DNA of 44,401 nucleotides from Arenimonas sp. (GCA_026398695.1 JAPLSJ010000035.1:1-44401); one strand, 5' to 3'; shown: positions 16,548 through 27,488, counted from the stretch's first letter. Notes: generated from the sequence alone by a model not told the origin. A program made the numbers and translations.

Positions 16548-17507
16548 TCAGGGACGGCGCGCGAGCTCGGCTTCGATGTCGTCGCGGGCCTTGGGCATCA
16601 GGTCCTGCTTGTTCATGCCCATCGCCAGCAGCAGCGGGCAGGCCACGAAGATCGAGGACAGCGTGCCGAACACCACGCCGATCAGCTGCGCCTCGGCCAT
16701 GCCCTTGAGCGACTGGCCGCCGTAGAGGTACAGCGCCAGGATGGTCAGGAACGCCACGAACGAGGTGATGATGGTGCGAGACAGCGTCTGGTTGACCGAC
16801 CGGTTGAGAACTTCGCGCGGCTCGAGCTTGTTGAGCGTGCGGAAGTTCTCGCGCACTCGGTCGAACACCACGATCGTGTCGTTGATCGAGAAACCCATCA
16901 CCGACATGATGCCGGCCAGCACCGTCAGGTCGAAGTCGTGGCCCGTGAGTGCGAACCAGCCGCAAACCACCAGCACGTCCGCGAGCGTCGTGATGATGGC
17001 GGCGATCGCGAACTTGAACTCGAACCTGGCCCAGATGTAGGCCAGGAAGCCAAAGGCCACGAACAGCGCCGCATAGACGCCGTTGAGCGCGAGCTCGTTG
17101 CCGATCTGCGGGCCGACGAAGTCACTGCGCAGCACCACGCCCGGATTGTCGTCCGTTTGCGCCGCCGCCAGGATGGCCGCGCCACCCTGCTCGCCGGTCA
17201 GCGCCGGCTTGCCTTCGACCACGGCCTCGGGCTGCAGGCGAACGACGATGTCGTTGCCCGAGCCGAAGGTCTGCACCACCGCACCCTCGAACCCGGCCGC
17301 TTCCAGGCGCGTGCGCACCTGCTCGACGTCCACCGGCTGTTCGAACTTCAGCTCGGTGGCGGTGCCACCGGTGAAATCAAGCGCGTAGTTGAAGCCCTTG
17401 GTCGCCAGAAGGACCAGGGCCGACACGCAGATGAACGCCGCCAGCCCGAGGGTGACGTGGCGCAGCCGCATGAAATTGATGTTGCTGTTGGACGGGAAAA
17501 GTTCCAC
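16548..17507 (-). CDS. secF: Protein translocase subunit SecF
   Basis: 319 residues, six-helix SecF of the SecDF complex, which uses the proton gradient to pull exported proteins across the inner membrane. Family marks: GFNYALDFTGGT near residue 30, the periplasmic domain up to about 135, and GFSINDTIVVFDRVREN in the second half. The start is GTG preceded by a strong ribosome binding site (GGAGG, five bases upstream). It lies 21 bases after secD. Confidence 0.96.
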   Translation of the reverse strand: MELFPSNSNINFMRLRHVTLGLAAFICVSALVLLATKGFNYALDFTGGTATELKFEQPVDVEQVRTRLEAAGFEGAVVQTFGSGNDIVVRLQPEAVVEGKPALTGEQGGAAILAAAQTDDNPGVVLRSDFVGPQIGNELALNGVYAALFVAFGFLAYIWARFEFKFAIAAIITTLADVLVVCGWFALTGHDFDLTVLAGIMSVMGFSINDTIVVFDRVRENFRTLNKLEPREVLNRSVNQTLSRTIITSFVAFLTILALYLYGGQSLKGMAEAQLIGVVFGTLSSIFVACPLLLAMGMNKQDLMPKARDDIEAELARRP

Positions 17508-17528
17508 GCCGCCTCCTGCAAAAAACGA

Positions 17529-19406
17529 TTAGATCGAAAGGGTGGTGAGCTTCTTGCGCTTGCCGTAGATCAGCGTGGAGATGCCGCGCGAGACCGAAAC
17601 CGCCGTGTACATGGAGGTCAGGATGCCGATGATGAGCGTGATGCCGAAGCCGCGGATCGGGCCCGAGCCGAACACCGCCATCGCCACGCCGGCCAGCAGC
17701 GCGGTGGTGTTGGCGTCGGTGATGGTGCCGGAGGCCTTGTCGTAGCCGTTGGCGATGCTCGACAGCGGCGTGTTGCCGTTGCGCAGCTCTTCGCGGATTC
17801 GTTCGTTGATCAGCACGTTGGCGTCCACCGACAGGCCCACGGTGAGTGCGATGCCGGCCAGGCCGGGCAACGTCAGCGTGGCGCCGATGAACGACATGAT
17901 GGCGACCACCATCAGCAGGTTCAGCAGCAGGGCCAGGTTGGTGACGATGCCGAAGGTCTTGTAATAGACCAGGAAGAACGCCAGCACGAACATGAAGGAC
18001 CAGAACACGGCCTGCAGGCCGCGCTGCACGTTCTCGGCGCCCAGGCTCGGGCCGATGATGCGCTCCTCGATGATCACCATCGGCGCCGCCAGCGAGCCGG
18101 CGCGCAGCAGGCGGGCCAGGTCGGCGGCTTCCTGCTGGCTTTCCAGGCCGGTGGTCTGGAAGTTGCGGCTGAACACGCCCTGCAGCGTGGCGGCGTTGAT
18201 GACCTCTTCGGTGACGCGGAAGGTCAGCACGTCCTTGCCGTCCACTTCCTTCATCTCGGGGATGGATTCGATGTAGACCGCGGCCATGAGCTGGCCGACG
18301 TTTTCGCGCGTGTGCGCCAGCATGCGGTTGCCGCCGGCGTTGTTGAGCTCGATCTGCACGGCCGGGCCACCGCCCTGCGGGTCGGGGTTGGACGTGGCGT
18401 TGACCAGCTGGTCGCCCGACACGATCACGCGGCGCGAAAGCAGGATGGGACGCGGCTTGCCGTCGGCGCCCAGGTCACGCGAGTAGTACAGGCGCGCGTT
18501 CGGCGGCACCGCGCCGGTGGCGGCGGCCTGCACGGCCTGCGCGCCGTAGTCCACCACGTGGCGGTATTCCAGGGTGGCGGTGGCGCCGATGAGGTTGCGG
18601 GCCTCGGCGGTGTCCTGCACGCCCGGCAGCTGCACGACGATGCGGCTATCGCCCTGGCGCTGGATCACCTGCTCGCCCACGCCCAGGCTGTTGATGCGGT
18701 TGTCGAGCGTGTTGCGGTTCTGCTCGATGGCGCCGTCCATGATCGACTTGATCAGCGTCGGGGTCATGCGGGCCAGCAGGCGCGTGGGCTGGGTCCGGTC
18801 CTGCACCAGCTCAAGCTCGGGGGCGTCGCGGCCGATGGCGGCACGCACGTCGGCCATGTCGGCGGCGTCCCTGAGTTCCACCAGGATACCGTCGGGGGTG
18901 CGCGAGACGCTGGTGTAGGCGAACTTGCCGTCGCGCAGCACGGTGGCGACCTCGTCGGCGAAGCCATTGCTGCGCTTCTCGATGGCGGCCTTCTGGTCCA
19001 CTTCCAGCAGGAAGTGCACGCCGCCCTGCAGGTCCAGGCCCAGCGACATCTGCCGGGCACCCGCGGCCTCGAGCCAGCCCGGCACGGTGGACGCGAGGTT
19101 GAGCGCGACGGTGTAGTCGTCACCCAGCTCGGCGCGCAGCGCGTCGGCGGCCTTGGTCTGCTGGTCGGCGTTGGGCAGGCGGACGATCAGGCTGTCGCCT
19201 TCCACCGCCACGGTCTTGGCCTCCACCCCGCCCTTCTCGAGCAGGCCCTTGGCCCGCAGGACGAGGGCGTCGTCCACCACGCTGCCGCGGTTGGCGGCAA
19301 CCTGCACCGCCGGGTCCTTGGGATAGAGGTTGGGCAGCGAGTAGAAAGCGGACAGCGCGATGATCAGCGCGGCGACGACGTATTTCCAGCTGGAGTACTG
19401 AAGCAT
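17529..19406 (-). CDS. secD: Protein translocase subunit SecD
   Basis: 625 residues (E. coli 615). One N-terminal helix with WKYVVAALIIALSAFYSLPNLYPKDPAVQV, a large periplasmic domain including GLDLQGGVHFLLEVD near residue 115, and five C-terminal helices with the signature GLSVDANVLINERIREELRNG. I prefer the ATG at 19406 because it gives the MLxxxxxWKYV N-terminus of the family; a TTG three codons upstream (19415) is the alternative. Acts with SecF and YajC on SecYEG. Confidence 0.96.
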   Translation of the reverse strand: MLQYSSWKYVVAALIIALSAFYSLPNLYPKDPAVQVAANRGSVVDDALVLRAKGLLEKGGVEAKTVAVEGDSLIVRLPNADQQTKAADALRAELGDDYTVALNLASTVPGWLEAAGARQMSLGLDLQGGVHFLLEVDQKAAIEKRSNGFADEVATVLRDGKFAYTSVSRTPDGILVELRDAADMADVRAAIGRDAPELELVQDRTQPTRLLARMTPTLIKSIMDGAIEQNRNTLDNRINSLGVGEQVIQRQGDSRIVVQLPGVQDTAEARNLIGATATLEYRHVVDYGAQAVQAAATGAVPPNARLYYSRDLGADGKPRPILLSRRVIVSGDQLVNATSNPDPQGGGPAVQIELNNAGGNRMLAHTRENVGQLMAAVYIESIPEMKEVDGKDVLTFRVTEEVINAATLQGVFSRNFQTTGLESQQEAADLARLLRAGSLAAPMVIIEERIIGPSLGAENVQRGLQAVFWSFMFVLAFFLVYYKTFGIVTNLALLLNLLMVVAIMSFIGATLTLPGLAGIALTVGLSVDANVLINERIREELRNGNTPLSSIANGYDKASGTITDANTTALLAGVAMAVFGSGPIRGFGITLIIGILTSMYTAVSVSRGISTLIYGKRKKLTTLSI

Positions 19407-19462
19407 GGGCGACAACCGTTTGCGACCCCGTCAGGGCCGTGTGTGGATCGGATGGGGGCGGC

Positions 19463-19801
19463 TCAGGCGGACTTCAACGTGCCCTTGGGCAGCACCGCGG
19501 TGATGGCGCCACGCTGGACCTTGACGCTGACCTTGTCGGCGACTTCGACCGTGACGAAGCTGTCGCTGAGGTCTTCGATGCGGCCGGCCATGCCGCCGCT
19601 GGTGACGACTTCGTCGCCCTTCTGAAGCTTCGACAGCAGCTCGCGGTGTTCCTTGGCACGCTTCATCTGCGGGCGCAGCAGCAGGAACCAGAACACGACG
19701 AACAGGATGATGAGCGGCAGCAGGCTCATCAGCGGGTTGGGCTGGGCGGCGCCGGCGGCCTGGGCAGCGGCGGGGGAAACCAGAATATCGAGCAGGGACA
19801 T
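19463..19801 (-). CDS. yajC: Preprotein translocase subunit YajC
   Basis: 112 residues. One transmembrane helix (MSLLPLIILFVVFWFLLL, about residues 25-42) is followed by a small basic cytoplasmic domain with RPQMKRAKEHREL and GDEVVTSGGMAGRI, the YajC signature. It associates with SecDF. The ATG at 19801 is the first gene after a 176-base gap downstream of tgt, where a separate promoter may lie. Confidence 0.95.
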   Translation of the reverse strand: MSLLDILVSPAAAQAAGAAQPNPLMSLLPLIILFVVFWFLLLRPQMKRAKEHRELLSKLQKGDEVVTSGGMAGRIEDLSDSFVTVEVADKVSVKVQRGAITAVLPKGTLKSA

Positions 19802-19835
19802 GGCTTTACCGTCTCAACAGGGAATCAAGCCCCAA

Positions 19836-19841
19836 AGTATG
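19836..19841 (-). promoter_or_regulatory. Possible extended -10 upstream of yajC
   Basis: On the minus strand CTGTGGCATACTTT lies about 35 bases before the yajC ATG, in the 176-base tgt-yajC gap. It would allow yajC-secDF to be transcribed apart from queA-tgt. No good -35 is seen. Confidence 0.3.
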
Positions 19842-19977
19842 CCACAGCCCGCCCCACCCGGGCCGGAGCCCCCGCCCGCCCGCACCCTGACCCAGCCTGG
19901 CGCGTCCGGGCGCACACCCTGGCCGCGCGGCAACGGTGTGCCGCCGTCCGGGCGCGAGGCGCACGCGCGCCCAAGGC

Positions 19978-22118
<2,141 letters not shown>

Positions 22119-22241
22119 TCGAACCTGTTCAATCGGACGGGCCGCGGCGCGGGGCGCGCATTATCCGGCCCCAGGCGCCGCTGCGCCAAATCCGGGCCGG
22201 ATTTCAAACGCTTGGGGGTTACGCGGCCCTTGGCCGGGTGG

Positions 22242-22247
22242 TAATAT
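22242..22247 (+). promoter_or_regulatory. Possible extended -10 for the aminotransferase gene
   Basis: TGGTAATAT (TG, one base, TAATAT) in the 210-base divergent gap between queA and the aminotransferase, about 80 bases before the ATG at 22329. No clear -35. The rest of the gap shows no other recognisable element. Confidence 0.35.
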
Positions 22248-22328
22248 CGCGGCAAGTATTTGATTTTCAACGCAAGACCCGCCGCGCGAAAGCCTTCCTC
22301 GCGTCACGGCATGGGTCCGGAGAGCGCC

Positions 22329-23831
22329 ATGAACGTGATCGACATCCTCAAGCCCCTGCGCAGCCATGCGGGCAAGGTCCGCACCGCCGGCCTCGACGAC
22401 GCCACGGTGCTGAGCCTGGCCGGCCGATTCCCCGAGCTGGTCGCCGCGGTGCACGCCGCCGCCGAACAGTACGCCGCCATCCGCGGCGAATTCGCCGAGC
22501 TGCTGGACATCGACGAGCAGGCCCAGATCGAGGCCGTGCAGGCGGGCTTCGTGAACTTCTATTCCGAAGACGCCGTGAACCCGTACGTCGCCCTGGCCGC
22601 GCGCGGCCCGTGGGTGGTGACGCTCAAGGGCGCGGTGGTCCACGATTCGGGCGGCTACGGCATGCTGGGCTTCGGCCACACGCCGCAGGCGGTGCTGGAC
22701 GCGATGGCCAAGCCGCAGGTGATGGCCAACGTCATGACCCCGTCGCTGTCGCAGCTGCGCGCGGTGCGCGCGCTGCGCAACGAAATCGGCCACAGCATCG
22801 GCGGCTGCCCCTACGCGCGCTTCCTGTGCCTGAACTCGGGCTCGGAGTCGGTGTCGCTGGCCGGCCGCATCGCCGACGTCAACACCAAGATCCACACCGA
22901 CGCGGGCGGCAGGCACGCGGGCAAGCGCGTGAAGCGCATCGCGGTGAAAGGCGCCTTCCACGGCCGCACCGAGCTGCCGGCGCTGTACTCGGATTCGTCG
23001 CGCAAGACCTACCTCCAGCACCTGGCCAGCTACAAGCACCACACCGACCAGCTGGTCACCATCGAGCCCTATTCCATCGAAGGCCTGAAGCAGGCCTTCG
23101 CCGACGCCGAAGCCAACGGCTGGTACTTCGAGGCCATGTTCCTCGAGCCGGTGATGGGCGAAGGCGACCCCGGCCGCGCGGTGCCGGCGGATTTCTACGC
23201 GGTGGCCCGCGAGCTGACCAAGGCGCACGGCACGCTGCTGATGGTGGACTCGATCCAGGCCGGCATCCGCGCCCACGGCGTGCTGTCGATCGTCGACTAC
23301 CCGGGCTTCGAAGGCCTGGAGGCGCCGGACATGGAAACCTACTCCAAGGCGCTCAACGGCGGCCAGTACCCGATGTCGGTGCTCGCCGTGAACGAGCGCG
23401 CCGCGGGCCTGTACCGCAAGGGCGTCTACGGCAACACCATGACCGCCAACCCGCGCGCGCTCGACATCGCGTCGACCGTGCTGGGCCAGCTGACGCCGGC
23501 GCTGCGCGCCAACATCCGCGCCCGGGGCCAGGAGTTCCTGGACAAGATCAATGCGCTCAAGGACGAACTCGGCGGCGACCTGATCACCCGGGTGCAGGGC
23601 ACCGGCCTGCTGTTCTCGTGCGAGCTCGACCCGTCCTACAAGTGCTTCGGCACCGGTTCGACCGAAGAGTTCATGCGCGAGCGCGGCATCGGCGTCATCC
23701 ACGGCGGCACCAACTCGCTGCGCTTCACCCCGCACTTCGCCGTCACCAGCGACGAAGTGGACCTGGTGATCGCGCACATCCGCCACGCCCTGCTGCACGG
23801 CCCGCGCAAGTCCCAGGCCGAAGCCGCCTGA
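22329..23831 (+). CDS. Class III PLP-dependent aminotransferase, substrate unknown
   Basis: 500 residues, somewhat longer than typical class III enzymes (about 430-460) because of an N-terminal extension of about 90 residues. Fold-type I marks: CLNSGSESVSLAGRIAD for phosphate binding, the GAFHGRTELPA segment, MVDSIQAGIR with the PLP-pyridine aspartate, and the Schiff-base lysine in TYSKALNGGQYP (about residue 340). Substrate specificity cannot be read from these motifs. I chose the ATG at 22329 over one at 22260 because the latter adds a Lys/Arg-rich leader without family likeness. It stands alone, divergent from queA and convergent with the broken hydroxylase gene. Confidence 0.88.
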   Translation: MNVIDILKPLRSHAGKVRTAGLDDATVLSLAGRFPELVAAVHAAAEQYAAIRGEFAELLDIDEQAQIEAVQAGFVNFYSEDAVNPYVALAARGPWVVTLKGAVVHDSGGYGMLGFGHTPQAVLDAMAKPQVMANVMTPSLSQLRAVRALRNEIGHSIGGCPYARFLCLNSGSESVSLAGRIADVNTKIHTDAGGRHAGKRVKRIAVKGAFHGRTELPALYSDSSRKTYLQHLASYKHHTDQLVTIEPYSIEGLKQAFADAEANGWYFEAMFLEPVMGEGDPGRAVPADFYAVARELTKAHGTLLMVDSIQAGIRAHGVLSIVDYPGFEGLEAPDMETYSKALNGGQYPMSVLAVNERAAGLYRKGVYGNTMTANPRALDIASTVLGQLTPALRANIRARGQEFLDKINALKDELGGDLITRVQGTGLLFSCELDPSYKCFGTGSTEEFMRERGIGVIHGGTNSLRFTPHFAVTSDEVDLVIAHIRHALLHGPRKSQAEAA

Positions 23832-23836
23832 AGCCG

Positions 23837-23910
23837 CGTACCAGGTATTTTTAAATGCAGAAGGCTCGGGCCATGGCCCGAGCCTTCTGCATTTAAATAT
23901 ACCTGGTACG
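23837..23910. repeat. 74-base near-perfect palindrome with GTACCAGGTA ends, between convergent genes
   Basis: The two 37-base halves are reverse complements with one mismatched pair and no loop (centre CCATGG). Outer ends are CGTACCAGGTA and TACCTGGTACG; the inner part is AT-rich then GC-rich (AAATGCAGAAGGCTCGGGCC). TTTT follows on the plus strand. It fills most of the 90-base gap between the stops of the aminotransferase and the hydroxylase gene and probably ends both transcripts. The same ends recur at 42570-42651. Confidence 0.9.
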
Positions 23911-23921
23911 TTTTCCCCGCC

Positions 23922-25026
23922 CTAAATCCCCGCGGCGCGGCGCGCGAAGAAGCGCCCCAGCGGCCCGGCCTTGCCCACCAACCCCAGCAGCGGCCCGCGC
24001 ACCAGCGTGGGCAGCATGGCGTCGTTGCTGAAAAGCCGGTTGATGGCCTCGAATGAATACGCGGCGACCGCGTTCTCGCTGCGGCGTTCGCGTTCCCAGC
24101 GCGCAAGCCGGTGCGGTGCCGCGATGTCCGAACCGGCGGCGCGCCGCCACGAGGCGCGCAGCGCCGCGACGTCGCGCAGGCCCAGGTTCACTCCCTGCCC
24201 CGCCAGCGGATGCACGGCGTGGGCGGCGTCGCCCACCAGCGCCACGCGCCCGGAAACATAAGCCTTCGCCAGCTGGCGCCGCAGCGGGAACGCCGCGCGC
24301 GGCGAGGCCAGCCGCAGTTCGCCCAGGCGCGCGGCGAAGGCGCGGGTCAGTTCACGATTGAATGCGTCTTCGTCCAGCGCCAGTACGCGTGCCGCCTCGT
24401 CGTCGGGCAAGGTCCAGACGATGGAGCTGCGACGCTCGGCCACCGGCAGCAACGCCAGCGGACCGGTCGGCAGGAAGCGCTGCCAGGCCGTCGCCGTCGA
24501 CCAGGCCACGCACCGCCGACGCCGCGCCGTCGGCGCCCAGCAGCAGCTTCGCGCGCAGGCGCTGGCCGCTGGCGAGCACCGCGGTGACGCCGTCGGCATC
24601 CTGTTCGATGGCCTGCAGCGTGTCCGGGCAGTGGCGCTGGAGGTGCGGCTCGCGCCCGCAGGCGGCCCAGAGCCGATCCACCAGCAGCGAATGCTCGACG
24701 ATGTGGCCCAGGTGCCCGCGGCCCAGCGCGTCGGCATTGAAGTCGAGCTCGCCGCCACCCGCGGCGTCCCACACGCGCATGCGCCGGTAGGGATGCGCGC
24801 GGGCCGCGCGCACCGGCGCCCACGCGCCGAGGTCCTCCAGCAGCGCCTGGTTGTCGGGCGCGAAGGCATACACGCGCAGGTCGGGCGCGTCGGCCGACCA
24901 CGGCGGCGGGGTGTGCGCCTCCACCAGCGCCACGCGCAGGCCGTCGCGCGCGGCCGCAAGCGCCGCGGCGCTGCCGACCACGCCCGCACCCACCACCACC
25001 AGGTCCAGCTGGCCGCGGCGGCTCAT
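23922..25026 (-). pseudogene. UbiH/UbiI-family FAD-dependent hydroxylase, frameshifted by internal deletion
   Basis: The first part (25026 to about 24500) encodes an N-terminal FAD domain (LDLVVVGAGVVGSAAALAAARDG) up to LLLGADGAASAVRGL. The second part, in another frame from about 24491, resumes with TAWQRFLPTGPLALLPV and runs through VALVGDAAHAVHPLAGQGVNLGL to the end. Between ADG and TA(W/Y)xRF the upstream paralogue has 35 codons (105 bases), while here only 34 bases remain. About 70 bases, including the DYGQ segment, are therefore missing and the frame is lost. The start overlaps the paralogue's stop (ATGA). Intact relatives hydroxylate the ubiquinone ring. Either a true pseudogene or an assembly error. 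Confidence 0.8.
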
Positions 25027-26234
25027 GCCTGCCCCCGCGACAGCGCCGGCACCTGGCCCCGGAAACCCATCGCGCCCGAAACCAGCGGATCGGCCAGGCC
25101 AGGCACGTGGCCCAGGGCCAGCAGTCCCAGCGAGCGCAGCACGTGCATCGGGAACGAAGGGTTGGCGGTGGCGCGCGCCAGCCCGTCGCTGAAGGCCAGC
25201 GTGCGCTCGCGGTCCTCGCGGCGGCGGCTGGCGTACTGCGCCAGCAGCGCCGGCGCGCCGGGATCGTCGCCGGCCAGCACCTCGGCCAGCGTGAGCGCGT
25301 CGCGCAGCCCCAGGTTGAAGCCCTGCGCACCGATCGGGTGCAGCGTCTGGGCGGCGTTGCCCATCACCACGCAGCGCGGTGCCACGATGCGCTCGGCCAC
25401 CCGCCGCACGATCGGGTAGCCGCTGCGCGCCCCGGCACGCAGCACGCGCCCGGCACGCCAGCCGAAGCGGCGCTGGAAATAGTCGATGTAGCCGGCGTCA
25501 TCCAGCGCCAGCACGCGCGCGGCATCCTCGGTGGCCACGCCGCAGATGGCGCCGTAGTGCCCGCCGGCCATCGGCAGCAGGGCAACCGGGCCTTCGCCGG
25601 TGAACCGCTCGTAGGCCGTGCCGTCGGGCGCGCGGTCGGTGGCGATGCTGCACACCACCAGGGTCTGGCCGTAGTCGTGTTCGTCGGTGCCGATGCCGAA
25701 GGCGTCGCGCGCCAGCGATCGCGTGCCGTCGGCCGCCACCAGCAGCCGCGTGCGCAGCCTGCGCGCCTGGCCGTCCTGCTGCACGACCACCACCGGGCCG
25801 TCGGCATGTGGCTCGACCGCCTGCACGGTGGCCGGCCGGTAGCGCACCAGCCCCGTCGCTGCGGCGACCCGCGATTCCAGCGCCTGGCCCAGCTCGCGCG
25901 CCAGCACCACGCCGCCGAAGGCCTCGCGGCCGTGGTCGGCCGCGGCCAGGCGCACGGCGCCGAAATCGCCGGCGCGGCTGACGTGGATGCGGCGGATCGG
26001 CGCCGGCGCGGTGGCCAGCCTGGGCAGCACGTCGAGCGCCTCGAGCGCATTCAGGCTCGCCAGGGCCAGGGCCAGCTTGCGCTCGTCGAAGCCCGGCGCA
26101 CCTTCCTGGGGCAGGCTGGCCTCGACCTGCGCGACGCGCCAGCCGCTGCCGTCGAGCGCGCAGGCCAGGGCACTGCCGACCAGGCCGCCGCCAAGGATGA
26201 GGATGTCGTGGTCGAAGCCGTCGTGTGGGGCCAT
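25023..26234 (-). CDS. ubiH: Ubiquinone biosynthesis FAD-dependent hydroxylase, UbiH-type
   Basis: 403 residues. Rossmann FAD motif DILILGGGLVGSALACAL at the N-terminus, LLVAADGTRSLARDAFG with the following DEHDYGQ, and the second FAD motif VVMGNAAQTLHPIGAQGFNLGLRDAL. The HPIGAQGFN sequence is the UbiH form of the motif (2-octaprenyl-6-methoxyphenol hydroxylase). The enzyme adds a ring hydroxyl in aerobic ubiquinone synthesis at the inner membrane. The ATG at 26234 is the only reasonable start. Its stop overlaps the start of the damaged paralogue. Divergent from the BtuM-like gene, with a 99-base gap. Confidence 0.92.
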   Translation of the reverse strand: MAPHDGFDHDILILGGGLVGSALACALDGSGWRVAQVEASLPQEGAPGFDERKLALALASLNALEALDVLPRLATAPAPIRRIHVSRAGDFGAVRLAAADHGREAFGGVVLARELGQALESRVAAATGLVRYRPATVQAVEPHADGPVVVVQQDGQARRLRTRLLVAADGTRSLARDAFGIGTDEHDYGQTLVVCSIATDRAPDGTAYERFTGEGPVALLPMAGGHYGAICGVATEDAARVLALDDAGYIDYFQRRFGWRAGRVLRAGARSGYPIVRRVAERIVAPRCVVMGNAAQTLHPIGAQGFNLGLRDALTLAEVLAGDDPGAPALLAQYASRRREDRERTLAFSDGLARATANPSFPMHVLRSLGLLALGHVPGLADPLVSGAMGFRGQVPALSRGQA

Positions 26235-26333
26235 GGCGCGATGATACGCCGGTCGCCGATGACGGCCACGCATGGCCCGCTGGGGCCGCAGTTCCGCTAA
26301 AATGAAACCCTGACCTTCCGTGAAGACGCCCCC

Positions 26334-26924
26334 ATGACCCTGACCACCCGCTCGCGCGTCGCCATTTTCGTCGGGCTCGCCGCGCTCATGGCCGTGACCC
26401 GGATGAATCACTTCGGCGCCATTCCCGACGCCTCCTGGGCGGTCTTCTTCATCGCCGGCTTCTACCTGCGCGGCAGCGTGCGCTGGGCCTTCCCGGCACT
26501 GATGGCCACGGCGGTGGCGGTGGACTACGCGGTCATCACCGCCAGCGGCCAGAGCTTCTGGAGCCACTACTGCGTGTCGCCGGGCTACTGGTTCCTGGTG
26601 CCGGCCCACCTCTCGATGTGGCTGGGCGGCAGTCTGCTGCGCCGCCAGTACCGCGCCCGTTCGGCCAATACGCTGGCCCTGCTGCCGGTGCTGGTGTTCG
26701 CCGGCGTCGCGGCCTGCCACTTCTTCGCCCAGGGCGGCTTCTACTGGCTCAGCGACACCGTGGCCAACCCCACCGTCGCCGGCTGGGCCCGCAATTACGC
26801 CGACTGGTTCCTGCCCTACCTGCGCACCGCCGGCATCTATGTCGCGCTGGCGGCGGTGCTGCACGTCGCGCTTGCCCCGCTGCTGCGCCCGGCCACGGGC
26901 GCCGCCGGCACCGCCGTCCGCTGA
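26334..26924 (+). CDS. btuM: BtuM-like cobalamin transporter (solitary ECF S-component type)
   Basis: 196 residues with about six membrane segments. The PDASWAVFFIAGFYLRG block (about residues 31-47) and SHYCVSPGYWFLVPAHLSMWLGG (about 77-99) match what I recall of the BtuM family. The cysteine in the second block is residue 80, the position of the cobalt-binding, decyanating cysteine described for Thiobacillus denitrificans BtuM (established for that protein, recalled and not searched). BtuM proteins bring cobalamin across the inner membrane without dedicated ECF partners. The next gene, seven bases on, is an ATP:cob(I)alamin adenosyltransferase, which supports the call. A -10-like TAAAAT lies at 26298-26303; the 99-base upstream gap is too short for a typical cobalamin riboswitch. 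Confidence 0.75.
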   Translation: MTLTTRSRVAIFVGLAALMAVTRMNHFGAIPDASWAVFFIAGFYLRGSVRWAFPALMATAVAVDYAVITASGQSFWSHYCVSPGYWFLVPAHLSMWLGGSLLRRQYRARSANTLALLPVLVFAGVAACHFFAQGGFYWLSDTVANPTVAGWARNYADWFLPYLRTAGIYVALAAVLHVALAPLLRPATGAAGTAVR

Positions 26925-26931
26925 GGCTGCC

Positions 26932-27486
26932 ATGGGCAACCGGCTGTCGAAGATCTACACCCGCACGGGCGATGACGGCAGCACCGGTCTTGGCGACGGC
27001 TCCCGCGTAGCCAAGGATTCGGCCCGCGTCACTGCCTACGGCACCGTGGACGAAGCCAATTCCGCGATCGGCCTGGTGCTGGCCTGCGACATCCCGGACG
27101 CCGTGCGCACCGTGCTGGTGTCGGTGCAGCACCAGATGTTCGACCTCGGCGGCGAACTTTGCATCCCCGGCCACTCGGCCATCGCCGATGCCGACATCCA
27201 GCGGCTCGAAGACCAGCTCGACGGCTTCAACGCCGACCTGCCGCCGCTCAAGGACTTCATCCTGCCCGGCGGCGGCATGGCCGCCGCGCACTGCCACCTG
27301 GCCCGCACCATCTGCCGCCGCGCCGAGCGCGAGACGGTGACGCTGTCGCACCACGACGCCGTCCGTCCGGAGGCCATCCGCTACCTCAACCGGCTGTCCG
27401 ACCTGCTGTTCGTGCTGGCCCGCGTGCTGGCCCGCGCCAGCGGCCACGGCGAAGTCCTCTGGAACCACGAGCGCCGGAAAGGCTGA
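26932..27486 (+). CDS. ATP:cob(I)alamin adenosyltransferase, PduO type
   Basis: 184 residues. The N-terminus KIYTRTGDDGSTGLGDGSRVAKDSARVTAYGTVDEANS is the PduO/MMAB signature that binds ATP, and the C-terminal part has ARTICRRAERETV and RYLNRLSDLLFVLAR. It transfers adenosine from ATP to cobalamin to make coenzyme B12. It directly follows the BtuM-like gene, so uptake and activation of B12 are probably co-expressed. Located in the cytosol; family members form trimers. Confidence 0.94.
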   Translation: MGNRLSKIYTRTGDDGSTGLGDGSRVAKDSARVTAYGTVDEANSAIGLVLACDIPDAVRTVLVSVQHQMFDLGGELCIPGHSAIADADIQRLEDQLDGFNADLPPLKDFILPGGGMAAAHCHLARTICRRAERETVTLSHHDAVRPEAIRYLNRLSDLLFVLARVLARASGHGEVLWNHERRKG

Positions 27487-27488
27487 GC

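Noticed and set aside
22119-22328. preQ1 riboswitch upstream of queA
   Set aside because: No H-type pseudoknot pattern (C-rich loop with an A-rich tail) was found next to the start codon. preQ1 riboswitches also usually control transport or synthesis genes.
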